Assembly: GCA_965243335.1 (NCBI GenBank)
Contig: OZ251545.1
Location: 2,542,001 to 2,606,000, forward strand
Length of the DNA: 64,000 nt
Origin: JAJDXW01 sp965243335
Lineage (GTDB): Bacteria; Pseudomonadota; Gammaproteobacteria; HK1
Reading direction: 5' to 3'
The translations under genes were made by a program, and so were the position numbers. The notes under the pieces were generated by a model. It did no database searches. It was not told where the DNA came from and worked only from the letters and a program-made list of their open reading frames with translations. Shown piece after piece: positions 9,212 to 18,831 of this stretch (position 1 is its first letter; every line of letters begins with the position of its first letter).

Positions 9212-10033
9212 ATGAACGATTCCCGCGACACCTGCGATTCCCACGACTCCTACGACACCATCGCGGTCGAGGCGGCGGACGAGCACCGGCTCATCGTCCG
9301 CCTGAACCGGCCCGCCTCGGCCAACGCCCTGAACACCCGGATGGGCCTCGACCTCCGCGCGCTCTTCACGGGGCTCTACGTCGAGCCCGGGGACGTGCGC
9401 TGCATCGTGCTCACCGGCGCGGGGGAGAAGGCGTTCTGCGCGGGCGGCGACCTCAAGGAGCGCAACGGCATGACGGACGCGGACTGGCAGCGCCAGCACG
9501 CGATCTTCGAGCAGATGACCCTCGCCGTCGTCGAGTGCCCGATCCCGATCATCGCGGCCGTCAACGGCGCGGCCTACGGCGGCGGGGCCGAGCTCGCCCT
9601 CGCCTGCGACTTCATCTACGCCGCCCGGCGGGCGCGGTTCGCGCTCACCGAGGTCACCCTCGGGATCATGCCGGGGGCCCTCGGCCCCCAGACCCTCGCG
9701 CGGGCGGCGGGGGTGCGGCGCGCCAAGGAGGCGGTGCTGACCGGCCTCCCCTTCGGGGCGGAGGAAGCCTTCGCCTGGGGCGTCGCCAACCGGGTCTGCG
9801 AGAACGACGCCCTCCTCGACGAGGCCCTCGCGACCGCGGCCCGGATCGCGTCGAACGCCCCGCTCGCGACCCGGCGCGCCAAGCGCACGATGTCCATCGG
9901 GAGCGACCTCGACCTCCGGAGCGCCTTCGCCCTCGACCTCGAAGCCTACAACCGGCTGGTGCCCACCGCGGACCGCCAGGAGGGGGTGCGGGCCTTCAAC
10001 GAGCGGCGCCCGGCGCGCTTCCAAGGCCGCTAG
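9212..10033 (+). CDS. enoyl-CoA hydratase/isomerase family protein
   Basis: A 273-residue crotonase-fold enzyme. The oxyanion-hole motifs are visible: ENALNT-like NALNTRMG, GEKAFCAGGDLKE and AAVNGAAYGGGAELALACDF. It should add water to, or isomerise, an enoyl-CoA. The first 15 or so residues are Asp/Ser/Thr rich and not conserved. It sits 100 bases after the PF10118 gene in the same direction as the SDR and acyl-CoA dehydrogenase, and six bases before the MoxR gene, so it may be cotranscribed with both. Confidence 0.9.
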   Translation: MNDSRDTCDSHDSYDTIAVEAADEHRLIVRLNRPASANALNTRMGLDLRALFTGLYVEPGDVRCIVLTGAGEKAFCAGGDLKERNGMTDADWQRQHAIFEQMTLAVVECPIPIIAAVNGAAYGGGAELALACDFIYAARRARFALTEVTLGIMPGALGPQTLARAAGVRRAKEAVLTGLPFGAEEAFAWGVANRVCENDALLDEALATAARIASNAPLATRRAKRTMSIGSDLDLRSAFALDLEAYNRLVPTADRQEGVRAFNERRPARFQGR

Positions 10034-10038
10034 CGCGC

Positions 10039-11046
10039 ATGGCCTCCCGCGCCTCCGCCATCCTCGATCGGCTCGGCGCCACGGACCGGATCGCGGCCGG
10101 CCTCGAGAGCGTCGGCTACATCCCGAGCCGGGCGATCGCGACCGCGGTCCACGTCGCCGCCCACCTCGAAAAGCCGATCCTCGTCGAGGGGTCGGCGGGG
10201 GTCGGCAAGACCGAGCTCGCCCTCTCGGTCTCCCGCTTCCTCGGCCTCCCCCTCGTCCGGCTCCAGTGCTACGAGGGGCTCGATGAATCGAAGGCCCTCT
10301 ACGAGTGGAAGTACGGCAAGCAGCTCCTCTACACCCAAATCCTCAAGGACCGGATGAGCGAGGTGCTGCGCGGCGCGGCCGGCTTCGAGGGCGCGATGGC
10401 GCGCCTGCACGAGTTCGGGGACCTGTTCTTCTCGGAGGAGTTCCTGGAGCCGCGCCCCCTGCTGCGGGCGCTCCGCGAGGAGGGGGGCGCGGTGCTCCTC
10501 ATCGACGAGGTCGACAAGTCGGACGAGGAGTTCGAGGCGTTCCTGCTCGAGGTCCTCTCCGCCCACCAGGTCACCATCCCCGAGCTCGGGACGGTGCGGG
10601 CGGACATGCCCCCCGTCACGTTCCTGACCAGCAACAGCACCCGCGACCTCGGCGACGCCCTCAAACGCCGCTGCCTGCACCTGCACATCCCGCTTCCCGA
10701 CGCGCGGCTCGAACGGCGCATCGTCGAGACCCGGGTCCCCGAGGCGGGCGAAGCCCTCCGGCGCCAGCTCGTCGACTTCGTGCAGCAGCTCCGCAGCCTG
10801 GAGCTGCGCAAGCTCCCCTCGATCAGCGAGACCATCGACTGGGCGCGGGCCCTCGTGCTGCTCAACGCGAACGAGCTCGAACGCGAGGTCGTGCGCGACA
10901 CCCTGAACGTGCTCCTCAAGTTCGAGGCGGACGTCGAGCGGGCGGACCGGGAGCTTCCCGCCCTCCTCGCCCGCGCGCGCCGCGAGGGCGGCGGCCCCCC
11001 GGTGGCCGCGCCCGCCGCGGCCTGGCCCGAACCCCCGACCCCTTGA
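10039..11046 (+). CDS. MoxR-family AAA+ ATPase (CoxD-like)
   Basis: A 335-residue AAA+ protein with Walker A GSAGVGKT (residues 51-58) and Walker B GAVLLIDEVDKSDEEFE. The family acts as chaperone-like ATPases with a VWA-domain partner to load metal or mature enzymes; the CoxD/CoxE pair matures CO dehydrogenase-type molybdoenzymes. The next gene encodes such a VWA protein. The start was placed at the ATG six bases after the hydratase stop; an open frame continues upstream but overlaps the hydratase gene. No molybdenum hydroxylase genes are in the window, so the client is unknown. Confidence 0.88.
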   Translation: MASRASAILDRLGATDRIAAGLESVGYIPSRAIATAVHVAAHLEKPILVEGSAGVGKTELALSVSRFLGLPLVRLQCYEGLDESKALYEWKYGKQLLYTQILKDRMSEVLRGAAGFEGAMARLHEFGDLFFSEEFLEPRPLLRALREEGGAVLLIDEVDKSDEEFEAFLLEVLSAHQVTIPELGTVRADMPPVTFLTSNSTRDLGDALKRRCLHLHIPLPDARLERRIVETRVPEAGEALRRQLVDFVQQLRSLELRKLPSISETIDWARALVLLNANELEREVVRDTLNVLLKFEADVERADRELPALLARARREGGGPPVAAPAAAWPEPPTP

Positions 11047-11277
11047 AGCGGCGCCGCGGTTGAGGCCGCATCATCACGTCCTGCGCGGCGCGCCTCCGGG
11101 ACCGCGGGCGAGCCGTCCGCGCTCCCGAGGGACCCGGGCGGCGGTTCCGCCCATCGTCCGAGGCCAGGCCTCCCCGGAGAACGCCGCCAAGGGGCGTGGC
11201 CGGCGCGCACCCCCTCCCCGCCTCCCGCGCCGCCTGCGCCGCCCGCACCGCCGGCGCCGCCCGTTCGAGCGTCCACG

Positions 11278-12663
11278 ATGCAACGAAGCCTCGAACGCTT
11301 CCTGAAGGCGCTGCGCGGCATGGACGTGCCGGTGTCCGTCGCGGAGAGCATCGACGCCCACCGGGCCGCCGCGCTCGTCGGGTGGAGCGACCGCGCCCTG
11401 CTCCGGGACGCGCTCGCCGTCGCGGTGGCGAAGAGCGAGGAGGAGAAGGCGAGCTACTTCGCGTGCTTCGACGCCTTCTTCGCGTCCGCCGCCGGCGAGG
11501 ACGCGGCGGGCAGGTCCGCGCCCGGGTCCGGCCACGGGCGGGAGGAGGCCCGCGAGGCCGCCCCGGACGCCGATCGGCCGGCGGGCGACCTCGTGCGGAT
11601 GCTGCTCGACGGGGACCGGGCGGGGGTGGCGGCGGCGATGGCGGCGGCGGCGGGAGAGGTCGACCTCTCGCGGCTTCGCCTGTTCACCCAGCGCGGGGTG
11701 TTCATGCGGCGGATCCTCGACGAGATGGGGATCGGGGACCTCGAGGAGGCCATCCGGGCACTACGCGCCGGCCCGGACGGTTCGGACGGCCCGGACGACC
11801 CCGGGCGCGCCGAGCGCGCGGGGCGGCTCGAAGACGCCCGCGAGCGGCTGATCGAGGAGGCCCGCGACCTCGTCGAGCGCAACGTCGCCCTCTACGCGGA
11901 CCCCGCCTCGGCGCGGCTCCGCGAGGAGTTCCTGGAGCGGATGCGCCTCGCGAACATCCCGCCGCGCGACTTCGAGCGCGCCCGGCGCATCGTCCGGCGC
12001 ATGGCGAAGCGGCTCGCGAGCCGCCACGCGAGGCGCCGCTTCGACCGCAAGAACGGGCGGCTCGACCCGCGGCGCACGATCCGCTCCAACGTCGCCCACG
12101 ACGGGGTCCCGTTCCGGCTCGCCTGGCGGTACACCCGGGTGGAGCGCCCGAAGGTGGTCGCGGTCTGCGACGTGAGCGGGTCGGTGGCGGCGGCGGCCCA
12201 GTTCCTGCTGCTCCTCCTCTACTCGCTGCGCGAGGTCATGTCGGACTTGCGCGCGTTCGCCTTCTCGAGCCACCTCGAAGACGTGGACGACCTGCTGGCC
12301 GGCCGCCCGTTCGAGGAGGCGGCGGCCGGGATCATGGAGCGGATCGGCTTCCGCCCGACCGACTACGGCCGCACCCTCCTCGACCTCGAGGCCGGCCATC
12401 TCGACCTCATCGATCGCCGCACCACCCTCCTCGTGCTCGGCGACGCCCGCAACAACCGGGGCGACCCGCGCGCCGCCTCGCTGGAGAAGCTCTTCCGGCG
12501 GGCGAAGCGGGTCGTCTGGCTCAACCCCGAGCCGCGGACGTTCTGGGGGACGGGCGATTCCGAGATGCTCCGCTACCTCCCCTACTGCCACGTCGCGCGG
12601 GTGTGCAACACCCTCCGCCATCTCGAGCGTGCGGTCGACGACCTCCTCGCCGCCCGCGCCTGA
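11278..12663 (+). CDS. VWA domain-containing protein (CoxE-like)
   Basis: A 461-residue protein with an N-terminal helical region and a C-terminal von Willebrand A domain. The MIDAS motif is CDVSGSV (D-x-S-x-S) in VVAVCDVSGSVAAAAQFLLL, followed by AFAFSSHLEDV. This matches the CoxE family, partners of MoxR ATPases. It lies 231 bases after the MoxR gene; the spacer contains no recognisable gene. Together they form a metal-insertion or enzyme-activation pair, with the target not in this window. Confidence 0.85.
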   Translation: MQRSLERFLKALRGMDVPVSVAESIDAHRAAALVGWSDRALLRDALAVAVAKSEEEKASYFACFDAFFASAAGEDAAGRSAPGSGHGREEAREAAPDADRPAGDLVRMLLDGDRAGVAAAMAAAAGEVDLSRLRLFTQRGVFMRRILDEMGIGDLEEAIRALRAGPDGSDGPDDPGRAERAGRLEDARERLIEEARDLVERNVALYADPASARLREEFLERMRLANIPPRDFERARRIVRRMAKRLASRHARRRFDRKNGRLDPRRTIRSNVAHDGVPFRLAWRYTRVERPKVVAVCDVSGSVAAAAQFLLLLLYSLREVMSDLRAFAFSSHLEDVDDLLAGRPFEEAAAGIMERIGFRPTDYGRTLLDLEAGHLDLIDRRTTLLVLGDARNNRGDPRAASLEKLFRRAKRVVWLNPEPRTFWGTGDSEMLRYLPYCHVARVCNTLRHLERAVDDLLAARA

Positions 12664-12758
12664 GCCCCGCCCCGGACGCCGCCACGAACCGCCTCCCCGA
12701 CCGGCGCCGGCTGGAGGAGCGTCCGGACGAAGACGCGGAGAGGCTCGGAGGCCGGAAC

Positions 12759-13209
12759 GAGGCCCGCACGCTGTTCGTAAGCTATTGATATAGAGCAGGG
12801 AGAACAGGAGGCGAGATATTTTTTACCCCCCGGAGACGGCGTTGTTCCAGGGTTTGGGGTCGGTTCGAGGGGCATTTGGGCGGATTTCACCCCACGGAGG
12901 CGTTTGCGCAGGCGCATCCTGGGAACGCTTGTCTCCCGCCCACCTTCGTCATTCCCGCGAAAGCGGGAATCCATGTGTCCTGGGAACGCTTGTGTCCCGC
13001 CCGCATTTTTGTTCACGGGCGCTTCACACCCCTGTGCGGGCGAGACGCCCGCGTTCCCAGGGGAGCCGGTCCCGGGCCGCATGGATTCCCGCTTTCGCGG
13101 GAATGACGAGGACGGGGGCGAGACGCTCGCATTCCCAAGACGCCCACGTCCCCGCGGACGCACCCGTGAGAGGCGTGCCTGGCGAAAAACCCCACCGCGC
13201 ACATGCCTC
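12759..13209 (+). repeat. MITE-like element, copy 1 (left-to-right)
   Basis: The most complete copy. The left end is GAGGCCCGCACGCTGTTCGT and the right end is the inverse of GAGGCATGTGCGCGGTGGGG, giving imperfect terminal inverted repeats. Between them lie a segment ending in TTTTTTACCCC, a conserved block (CAGGGTTTGGGGTCGGTTCG), GGGAACGC/CCCGCC hairpin modules, and two dRS3-like palindromes (attcccgcgaaagcgggaat at 12951-12970 and its inverse at 13085-13104). No transposase is encoded. It follows the coxE-like gene and precedes the sulfhydrylase gene. The left end reads EARTLFVSY-stop in one frame. Confidence 0.8.
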
Positions 13210-13291
13210 GGTCGGGCCAAGTCGTTGCGGGCAGGCGGGCGGGGAGGATACCCTTGCCGCCCCGCACCGCCCCGGTACGCCCGCCCGTCCC

Positions 13292-14584
13292 ATGCCCGGC
13301 CCCCGCTACCTCGGATTCGACACCCTGAGCCTGCACGCCGGCCAGCCGCCGGACCCCGCCACCGGGGCGCGGGCGGCCCCCATCTACCAGAGCGCCTCGT
13401 TCGTCTTCCCGGACGCGGACCACGCGGCCGGGCTCTTCAACCTCGAGCGCTCCGGCCACGTCTACTCCCGGCTCTCCAACCCCACCAACTCGATGCTCGA
13501 GGAACGGGTCGCGGCCCTCGAAGGCGGGGTCGGGGCGCTCGCGGTCGCGAGCGGGCAGGCCGCCCTCCACCTCGCGGTCGCGACCATCGCGGGCGCCGGC
13601 GACCACCTCGTCGCCTCGCGCTCCCTCTACGGCGGGAGCCACAACCTCCTCGAGTACACCCTGCCCCGCTTCGGGATCGAGACCACGTTCGTGGACCCGC
13701 GCGACCCGGGCGCGTTCCGGGCCGCCATCCGCCCCTCCACCCGGCTCCTCTTCGGCGAGACGGTCGGCAACCCGGGCTGCGAGGTGCTCGACGTCCCCGC
13801 CGTCGCCGAGGCGGCCCACGAGGCGGGGCTCCCCCTCCTCGTGGACAACACCTTCGCGACCCCCTGGCTCTGCCGGCCCCTCGACCTCGGGGCGGACCTC
13901 GTCTACCACAGCGCGACCAAGTTCCTGAGCGGCCACGGGGTCGTCATCGGCGGGGTGCTCGTGGACGGCGGCCGGTTCGACTGGGACGCCTCGGGGCGGT
14001 TCCCCACCCTGTCCGAGCCCCACGACGGCTTCCACGGCCTCACCTACACCGAGGAGTTCGGCCCCGCCGCGTTCATCACCCGCGCGCGGCGCGAGGGCCT
14101 GCGGGACTTCGGGGCGTGCATGGCTCCGACCACCGCCTTCTACGTGCTCCAGGGGCTGGAGACCCTCTCGATCCGCATGGACCGCCACGTCGCCAACACC
14201 CGCGAGGTGGTCGCCTTCCTCGAAGGGCACGAGGCGGTCGAGTGGGTGAGCTACCCCGAGGCCGAGGGGCATCCCGACCGCGCGCTCGCGGCCCGGCTGC
14301 TCCCGAAGGGGGCGGGGGCGGTCTTCAGCTTCGGCGTCCGGGGCGGGCGGGCCGCCGCCGAGCGCTTCATCGAACGGCTGGAGGTCTTCTCCCACCTCGC
14401 CAACGTCGGCGACGCGAAGTCCCTCGTCATCCACCCCGCGAGCACCACCCACCACCGGATGGACGCGGAGGCGCTCGCGGCGGCCGGCATCTCCGAGGGG
14501 CTCATCCGGCTCTCGGTGGGGATCGAGGACCCCGCCGACCTCACCGCCGACCTCGGGCGCGCGCTCCGCGCCTCGCAGCGCTGA
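13292..14584 (+). CDS. metY: O-acetylhomoserine sulfhydrylase (aminocarboxypropyltransferase)
   Basis: A 430-residue PLP enzyme of the Cys/Met-metabolism family. It makes homocysteine (or methionine with methanethiol) from O-acetylhomoserine. Visible landmarks are the N-terminal FDTLSLHAGQPPDPATGARA, the YSR segment near residue 58 (phosphate binding), Ser-Gly-Gln in VASGQAALHLA, and the PLP lysine Lys210 in VYHSATKFLSGHG. The C-terminus contains LANVGDAKSLVIHPASTTHH, typical of MetY rather than MetB. The start chosen is the ATG next to MPGPRYLGFDT; no strong ribosome site is visible. The upstream MITE element ends 82 bases before it. Confidence 0.9.
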   Translation: MPGPRYLGFDTLSLHAGQPPDPATGARAAPIYQSASFVFPDADHAAGLFNLERSGHVYSRLSNPTNSMLEERVAALEGGVGALAVASGQAALHLAVATIAGAGDHLVASRSLYGGSHNLLEYTLPRFGIETTFVDPRDPGAFRAAIRPSTRLLFGETVGNPGCEVLDVPAVAEAAHEAGLPLLVDNTFATPWLCRPLDLGADLVYHSATKFLSGHGVVIGGVLVDGGRFDWDASGRFPTLSEPHDGFHGLTYTEEFGPAAFITRARREGLRDFGACMAPTTAFYVLQGLETLSIRMDRHVANTREVVAFLEGHEAVEWVSYPEAEGHPDRALAARLLPKGAGAVFSFGVRGGRAAAERFIERLEVFSHLANVGDAKSLVIHPASTTHHRMDAEALAAAGISEGLIRLSVGIEDPADLTADLGRALRASQR

Positions 14585-14660
14585 CGCCGCGGGCGGGGCG
14601 GGGACGAGCCGGGCGGGCCGGGGCGAGGCGGAGCGGACGGGGCAGCGAGGGCGGTTCGCG

Positions 14661-15452
14661 GTGGAGCTTCGCATCGACGGGCGGCGGGCGTTCGCCGCGA
14701 CCTACGGGCAGGACCCCGATCCGGGCCGCCCCACGGTCCTCTTCGTGCACGGGGCGGCCATGGACCGCACCGTCTGGACCTTCTTCGGGCGCTACTTCGT
14801 CCGCCACGGACACAACGCCATCGCGGTGGACCTGCCGGGGCACGGGCGCTCGGAGGGGCCGCCCCTCGCGTCCGTTCCCGCGATGGCCGACTGGATCGCG
14901 GCCCTGCTCGACGGGGCCGGCCTCGACTCCGCCTTCCTCGTCGGGCACAGCATGGGCTCGCTCGCGGTCCTCGACGCGGCCGCACGGCATCCCGAACGGG
15001 CGCGCGGGATCGTCCTCGTCGGCACGTCCGCGCCGATGCCGGTGACCGACGCGCTCCTCGACCCGGCGCGGGCGAACGAGCACCTCGCCCTCGACCTCGT
15101 GACCCTCTGGGGCCACAGCCCGCGGGCCCACGTCGGGGGCTTCAGCGTCCCCGGGATGTGGATGACCGGGGGCGGGCTCCGCCTCGTCGAGCGGGCCGCG
15201 CCGGGGGTGCTGTTCGCGGACCTCGACGCCTGCAACCGCTACGCGGACGGGATCGAGCGGGCGCAGGCGGTGCGCTGCCCGGTGCTGCTGGTGCTCGGGG
15301 AGCGCGACACGATGACCCCCGCGCGGGCCGCCCGCGATCTGGAGTCCGCCCTCCCCGTCTCGCGGCGGCTCGTCATCCGGCACGGGGGCCACCAGCTCAT
15401 GTCGGAACGGCCGAACCAGGTGCTCGACGCCCTTGCCGGATTCGTCGGCTGA
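14661..15452 (+). CDS. alpha/beta hydrolase
   Basis: A 263-residue alpha/beta-hydrolase. The oxyanion-hole segment is FVHGAAMDRTVW, the nucleophile elbow is VGHSMGS (Ser in G-H-S-M-G), the acid is likely in GERDTMTP and the catalytic His in IRHGGHQLMSERP. It uses a GTG start 76 bases after metY and may be cotranscribed with it. Some hydrolases next to sulfhydrylases are homoserine acyltransferase relatives, but this one lacks the MetX signature as far as I can see. Substrate unknown. Confidence 0.86.
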   Translation: MELRIDGRRAFAATYGQDPDPGRPTVLFVHGAAMDRTVWTFFGRYFVRHGHNAIAVDLPGHGRSEGPPLASVPAMADWIAALLDGAGLDSAFLVGHSMGSLAVLDAAARHPERARGIVLVGTSAPMPVTDALLDPARANEHLALDLVTLWGHSPRAHVGGFSVPGMWMTGGGLRLVERAAPGVLFADLDACNRYADGIERAQAVRCPVLLVLGERDTMTPARAARDLESALPVSRRLVIRHGGHQLMSERPNQVLDALAGFVG

Positions 15453-15730
15453 CGCGGCGGGCCGGACGACGCGGCCTGGCTGAGCTGACCGAACGCGGCA
15501 GTAGAAGAAGCGGGGCTGACGACGGGGGAACGCCCATCCTCCCCCGCGCGGACCCGAGGGCTGCCCGGCAGGCGTCCGGGTCCGCCCGGCCGCGCCGGGG
15601 CGGCCTGCCCCGACCGCCCCCGCCCCTCCGCGGCCTCCCCGCGGCGCGGCGGCCGGCTCCGTCGAGCGCCGGACGCCGAACGCTGGACACCGAACAGCGC
15701 AAGCCGGGCGATACGGCACACGAGGACCCC

Positions 15731-16984
15731 ATGGACCCACTCTCGTACGAGCGCCCCGGGCTGAAGGACACTCCGGGCTACGTGCCCGGCGAGCAGCCGG
15801 CGGGCGGGGTCAAGCTCAACACCAACGAGAACCCCTACCCCCCTCCCCCCGCGGTCGCGGAAGCCCTGGCCCGGTTCCCGGTCGAGCGCCTGCGCCGCTA
15901 CCCGCCGGCGGACGCCGCCCCCTTCCGGGCGGCCGCGGCCCTCGTGCACGGGGTGGACCCGGCCGAGGTCATCGCCGCCAACGGGGGAGACGAGCTGCTC
16001 CGGCTCGCGGTCGCGACCTACGCGGACCCCGGGGAGCCGGTCGCGATCGCGCCGCCCACCTACAGCCTCTACCGGGTCCTCATCCGGCTCCACGGGGCGC
16101 GCCCGGTCGAGGTCCCGCTCACCGGGGAGTGGGGGCTCCCCGACCGCTTCGCGGAGTCGCTCAACCGGAGCGGCGCCCGCCTCGCCTTCCTGCCCAACCC
16201 GCACGCCCCCTCCGGGCGGCTGTACGGCCGGGAGGAGATCACCGCCGTCGCGGAGGGCTTCGAGGGCGTGCTGCTCGTGGACGAAGCCTACGTCGACTTC
16301 GTCGACCCGGCGCGCGGATACGACCTCGCGCCCGCGGTCCGCGACCTTCCGAACCTGCTCATCCTCCGCACCCTGAGCAAGGGCTATTCGCTCGCGGGGC
16401 TCCGCTTCGGGTACGGCCTCGGCCCCGCGCCGCTCCTCGAGCCCATGCTCACCAAGACCAAGGACAGCTACAACGTCGACGCGATCGCGCAGGCGCTGGC
16501 GGCGGCGGCCATCGAGAGCCGCGCCTGGGCGGCGGACAACTGGGCCCGGGTGCGGGCGGAGCGCGAGCGGCTGCGCGCGGGGCTCGGACGGCTCGGGCTC
16601 CCCTCGCTCCCGAGCGAGACCAACTTCGTGCTCGCCTCCGTCCCGCCGGGCGCGGCGGCCCCGGAGGCGGACGGCGTCGGCGCCGGACCCGCACGGAAGG
16701 CGGGCGGGGGCCGCGGCCCCGGCGACCGCCCCGGCCCGGGCGGCGCAGCCGAAACCGGAGCCGCACGGCGGCCGGGCGGGGACGGGGGAGCGGGCGGGGG
16801 CCGGGAGGACGGCTCGGGCGCGAACGCGCTCTACCGGGCGCTCAAGTCCCGCGACGTGCACGTGCGCTGGTTCGACGAACCGCGCCTCCGGGACCGGCTC
16901 CGGATCAGCGTCGGCGCGCCGGAGGAGAACGACCGCCTGCTCGCCGCCCTCGCCGAGCTCCTCCCCGCCCCTCCTCGAAGCTGA
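15731..16984 (+). CDS. hisC: histidinol-phosphate aminotransferase with a Gly/Pro-rich insertion
   Basis: A 417-residue class-II-fold aminotransferase (typically about 350-370 residues) converting imidazole-acetol phosphate to histidinol phosphate, or acting on aromatic substrates. Evidence includes KLNTNENPYPPPPAV, the motif DEAYVDF (184-190) and PLP lysine Lys217 in RTLSKGYSLAGLRFGYG. Residues 307-363 form a low-complexity Gly/Ala/Pro/Arg insertion containing imperfect duplications, placed in the C-terminal small domain just before ALYRALKSRDVHVRWF. The insertion keeps the frame, so the enzyme may tolerate it as a surface loop. No other his genes are next to it. Confidence 0.88.
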   Translation: MDPLSYERPGLKDTPGYVPGEQPAGGVKLNTNENPYPPPPAVAEALARFPVERLRRYPPADAAPFRAAAALVHGVDPAEVIAANGGDELLRLAVATYADPGEPVAIAPPTYSLYRVLIRLHGARPVEVPLTGEWGLPDRFAESLNRSGARLAFLPNPHAPSGRLYGREEITAVAEGFEGVLLVDEAYVDFVDPARGYDLAPAVRDLPNLLILRTLSKGYSLAGLRFGYGLGPAPLLEPMLTKTKDSYNVDAIAQALAAAAIESRAWAADNWARVRAERERLRAGLGRLGLPSLPSETNFVLASVPPGAAAPEADGVGAGPARKAGGGRGPGDRPGPGGAAETGAARRPGGDGGAGGGREDGSGANALYRALKSRDVHVRWFDEPRLRDRLRISVGAPEENDRLLAALAELLPAPPRS

Positions 16985-16985
16985 G

Positions 16986-17374
16986 CGGCGGCCCCGCCCG
17001 CACAGGGGTGTGAAGCGCCCGTGAACAGAAAGTGCGGGCGAGACACAAGCGTTCCCAGGACACATGGATTCCCGCTTTCGCGGGAATGACGAAGGTGGGC
17101 AAGACACAAGCGTTCCCGGGAAGCGACCCTTCACCAGCCGAGGGGATGTCCGCGTTCCCAGAGGCGCCTCCCAGCCGTCGTTCCCGCGAAAGCGGGAATC
17201 CAGGGATGCCCGTGCCCCGGAGGGACGCGCCGGTCCCAGGAGCGTCCGTGACGCCGGAGGATGTGCGGCAGGGCATTCATGCGGGCGAGACACGAGCGTT
17301 CCCAGGACTCGCCGTTCCCAAGAGCCCCCGCGGCGAGGCGTGCTTGGCGACACTCCCCACCGCGCACCTGCCTC
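16986..17374 (+). repeat. MITE-like element, copy 2 (right end only)
   Basis: This fills the whole gap between hisC and the substrate-binding protein gene. It has the hairpin modules GGGCGAGACACAAGCGTTCC repeated, dRS3-like palindromes at 17068-17087 and about 17180-17198, and a right end GGCGTGCTTGGCGA...CCGCGCACCTGCCTC. That right terminus overlaps the stop codon of the converging gene at 17373. A recognisable left end is missing. Confidence 0.7.
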
Positions 17375-18668
17375 ACTTCGCGTAGGCGTGCCCCTCGGGA
17401 AGCGGAAGCACGGGGTCGGCGGTGTGGACCGCGGCCGGCCACACGATCTCCGTCACGCCGCCCGCGTACTGCATGACGGCCGGCCAGGAACGTTCGTTCT
17501 GCCCCGCCATCTCGTGCCCCGGCGGGAAGAACCCGACCCCATAGCCCTGGATGGTCCCGCCCTCGGGGACGTCCGTCGCGAGGGCGGCCCGGCGCAGCGC
17601 CTCCGGGCCCCAGCCGCCATGCTCCCGGATCGCCCGCGGGAGCACGTCGGCGAGGAAGGTCCAGGTCGGGCCGAAGCCCATCGAGACGAAGGCCGACACC
17701 TCCTCCTCCCCCGTCTCCGCCCGGTAGCGCGCGACCATCTCCGCGACGAGGGCGCCGAGGCCGGGAGCGAGGGCGGCCGGGTCGAGGAGCTGGGCCGCAA
17801 CCGGGTCCACGTTGAAGAGGAAGTCCGAGTCCTCCCCGAACCGGTCCCGGAGCTGCTCGATCTGGCCGTAGCCGGCCCCGTGCCCGATGAGCGCCCGCCA
17901 GCGAAGGCCCTGCTCCTTCGCCTGGCGGAGGAAGAGCTCGATGTCGGGGCCGATCCCGGTGTGCAGGATCACGTCCGGGCGGGCCCGGCGGAGCTTCGCG
18001 ACGAGGCCCGAGAGATCGGATGCGTTCGCGGGGTAGCCTTCCTTGAGCGCCACCTCCATGCCGTAGCCGCGGCAGCTCGCCTCGTTGCCGGCCGCGACGC
18101 CGGCGCCGTAGGCGCCCTCCACGTGGATGATCGCGACCCTGAGACCGCCCGGCGCCGTGCCGAGCTTCTCCTTCGCGGACTCGTTCAGGAACGCGCACGA
18201 GGCCCCGCCGACCTGGTCGCTGTACGCCTGGGGGCGGAACACGTACTCGAGGCCGCGGCCCCGGAACACCGCGGACGAGATGCAGCCGTTGGCCCACATG
18301 AAGCGCTTCCGGGCGTTCACCACCTGCGCCATGGGCACGCACTGTTCGCTTGCGTAGACGCCCATGACGAGGGCGACGTCCTCCTCGTCGAGCAGGCGGA
18401 CGGCTTCGCGGACCGCTACCTCCGCGTCCGACCGCGCGTCGGCGTGGACGGCTTCGATCCGGTGTCCCTCGACCCCGCCCCGCTCGTTGACGAGATCGAT
18501 GGCGATGCGGGCGCCCATCGCGGCCGCCTTCGACCCGGCGTCCGCGAACGGCCCCGTGTAGTCGTAGACGACCCCGATGCGGATCGGCTCCCGGTCGGCG
18601 GCCGCGGCCGAAGCGAAGGCCAGGAGCCCAACGAACGCCGCCGCCGCGGCGCGCACGAATCGGTTCAT
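17373..18668 (-). CDS. branched-chain amino-acid-type ABC transporter substrate-binding protein
   Basis: A 431-residue periplasmic binding protein of the Peripla_BP_6/LivJ type. MNRFVRAAAAAFVGLLAFAS with cleavage near SAAAA-D is a Sec signal peptide. The mature start REPIRIGVVYDYTGPFADAG and YVFRPQAYSDQ fit the family. AGGGAGG lies about 11 bases before the chosen ATG. No permease or ATPase genes are adjacent, so the transporter must be completed elsewhere or this is an orphan receptor. Ligands in the family include amino acids, amides, urea and aromatics; the ligand is not deducible here. Its stop codon overlaps the end of a MITE-like element. Confidence 0.9.
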   Translation of the reverse strand: MNRFVRAAAAAFVGLLAFASAAAADREPIRIGVVYDYTGPFADAGSKAAAMGARIAIDLVNERGGVEGHRIEAVHADARSDAEVAVREAVRLLDEEDVALVMGVYASEQCVPMAQVVNARKRFMWANGCISSAVFRGRGLEYVFRPQAYSDQVGGASCAFLNESAKEKLGTAPGGLRVAIIHVEGAYGAGVAAGNEASCRGYGMEVALKEGYPANASDLSGLVAKLRRARPDVILHTGIGPDIELFLRQAKEQGLRWRALIGHGAGYGQIEQLRDRFGEDSDFLFNVDPVAAQLLDPAALAPGLGALVAEMVARYRAETGEEEVSAFVSMGFGPTWTFLADVLPRAIREHGGWGPEALRRAALATDVPEGGTIQGYGVGFFPPGHEMAGQNERSWPAVMQYAGGVTEIVWPAAVHTADPVLPLPEGHAYAK

Positions 18669-18831
18669 TCTCGGAGACCTCCCTGATTGTCCGGGCTCGG
18701 ACGAGGGAGAGGGCCCGCCGCCCTCTCTTCGGGCCGCGGCGCGGAGCGCCCGGCGCAAGGCCGACGGAGCCGGTGCGGTGCGGCGACTCTACGGGAACCG
18801 TCCACGGCCGGTCAATCGGCTTCGCTTCGCC

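Noticed and set aside
12940..13110. Possible CRISPR array because of repeated palindromes
   Set aside because: Repeats are irregularly spaced, in both orientations, and belong to the dispersed MITE-like family; there are no unique spacers or cas genes.
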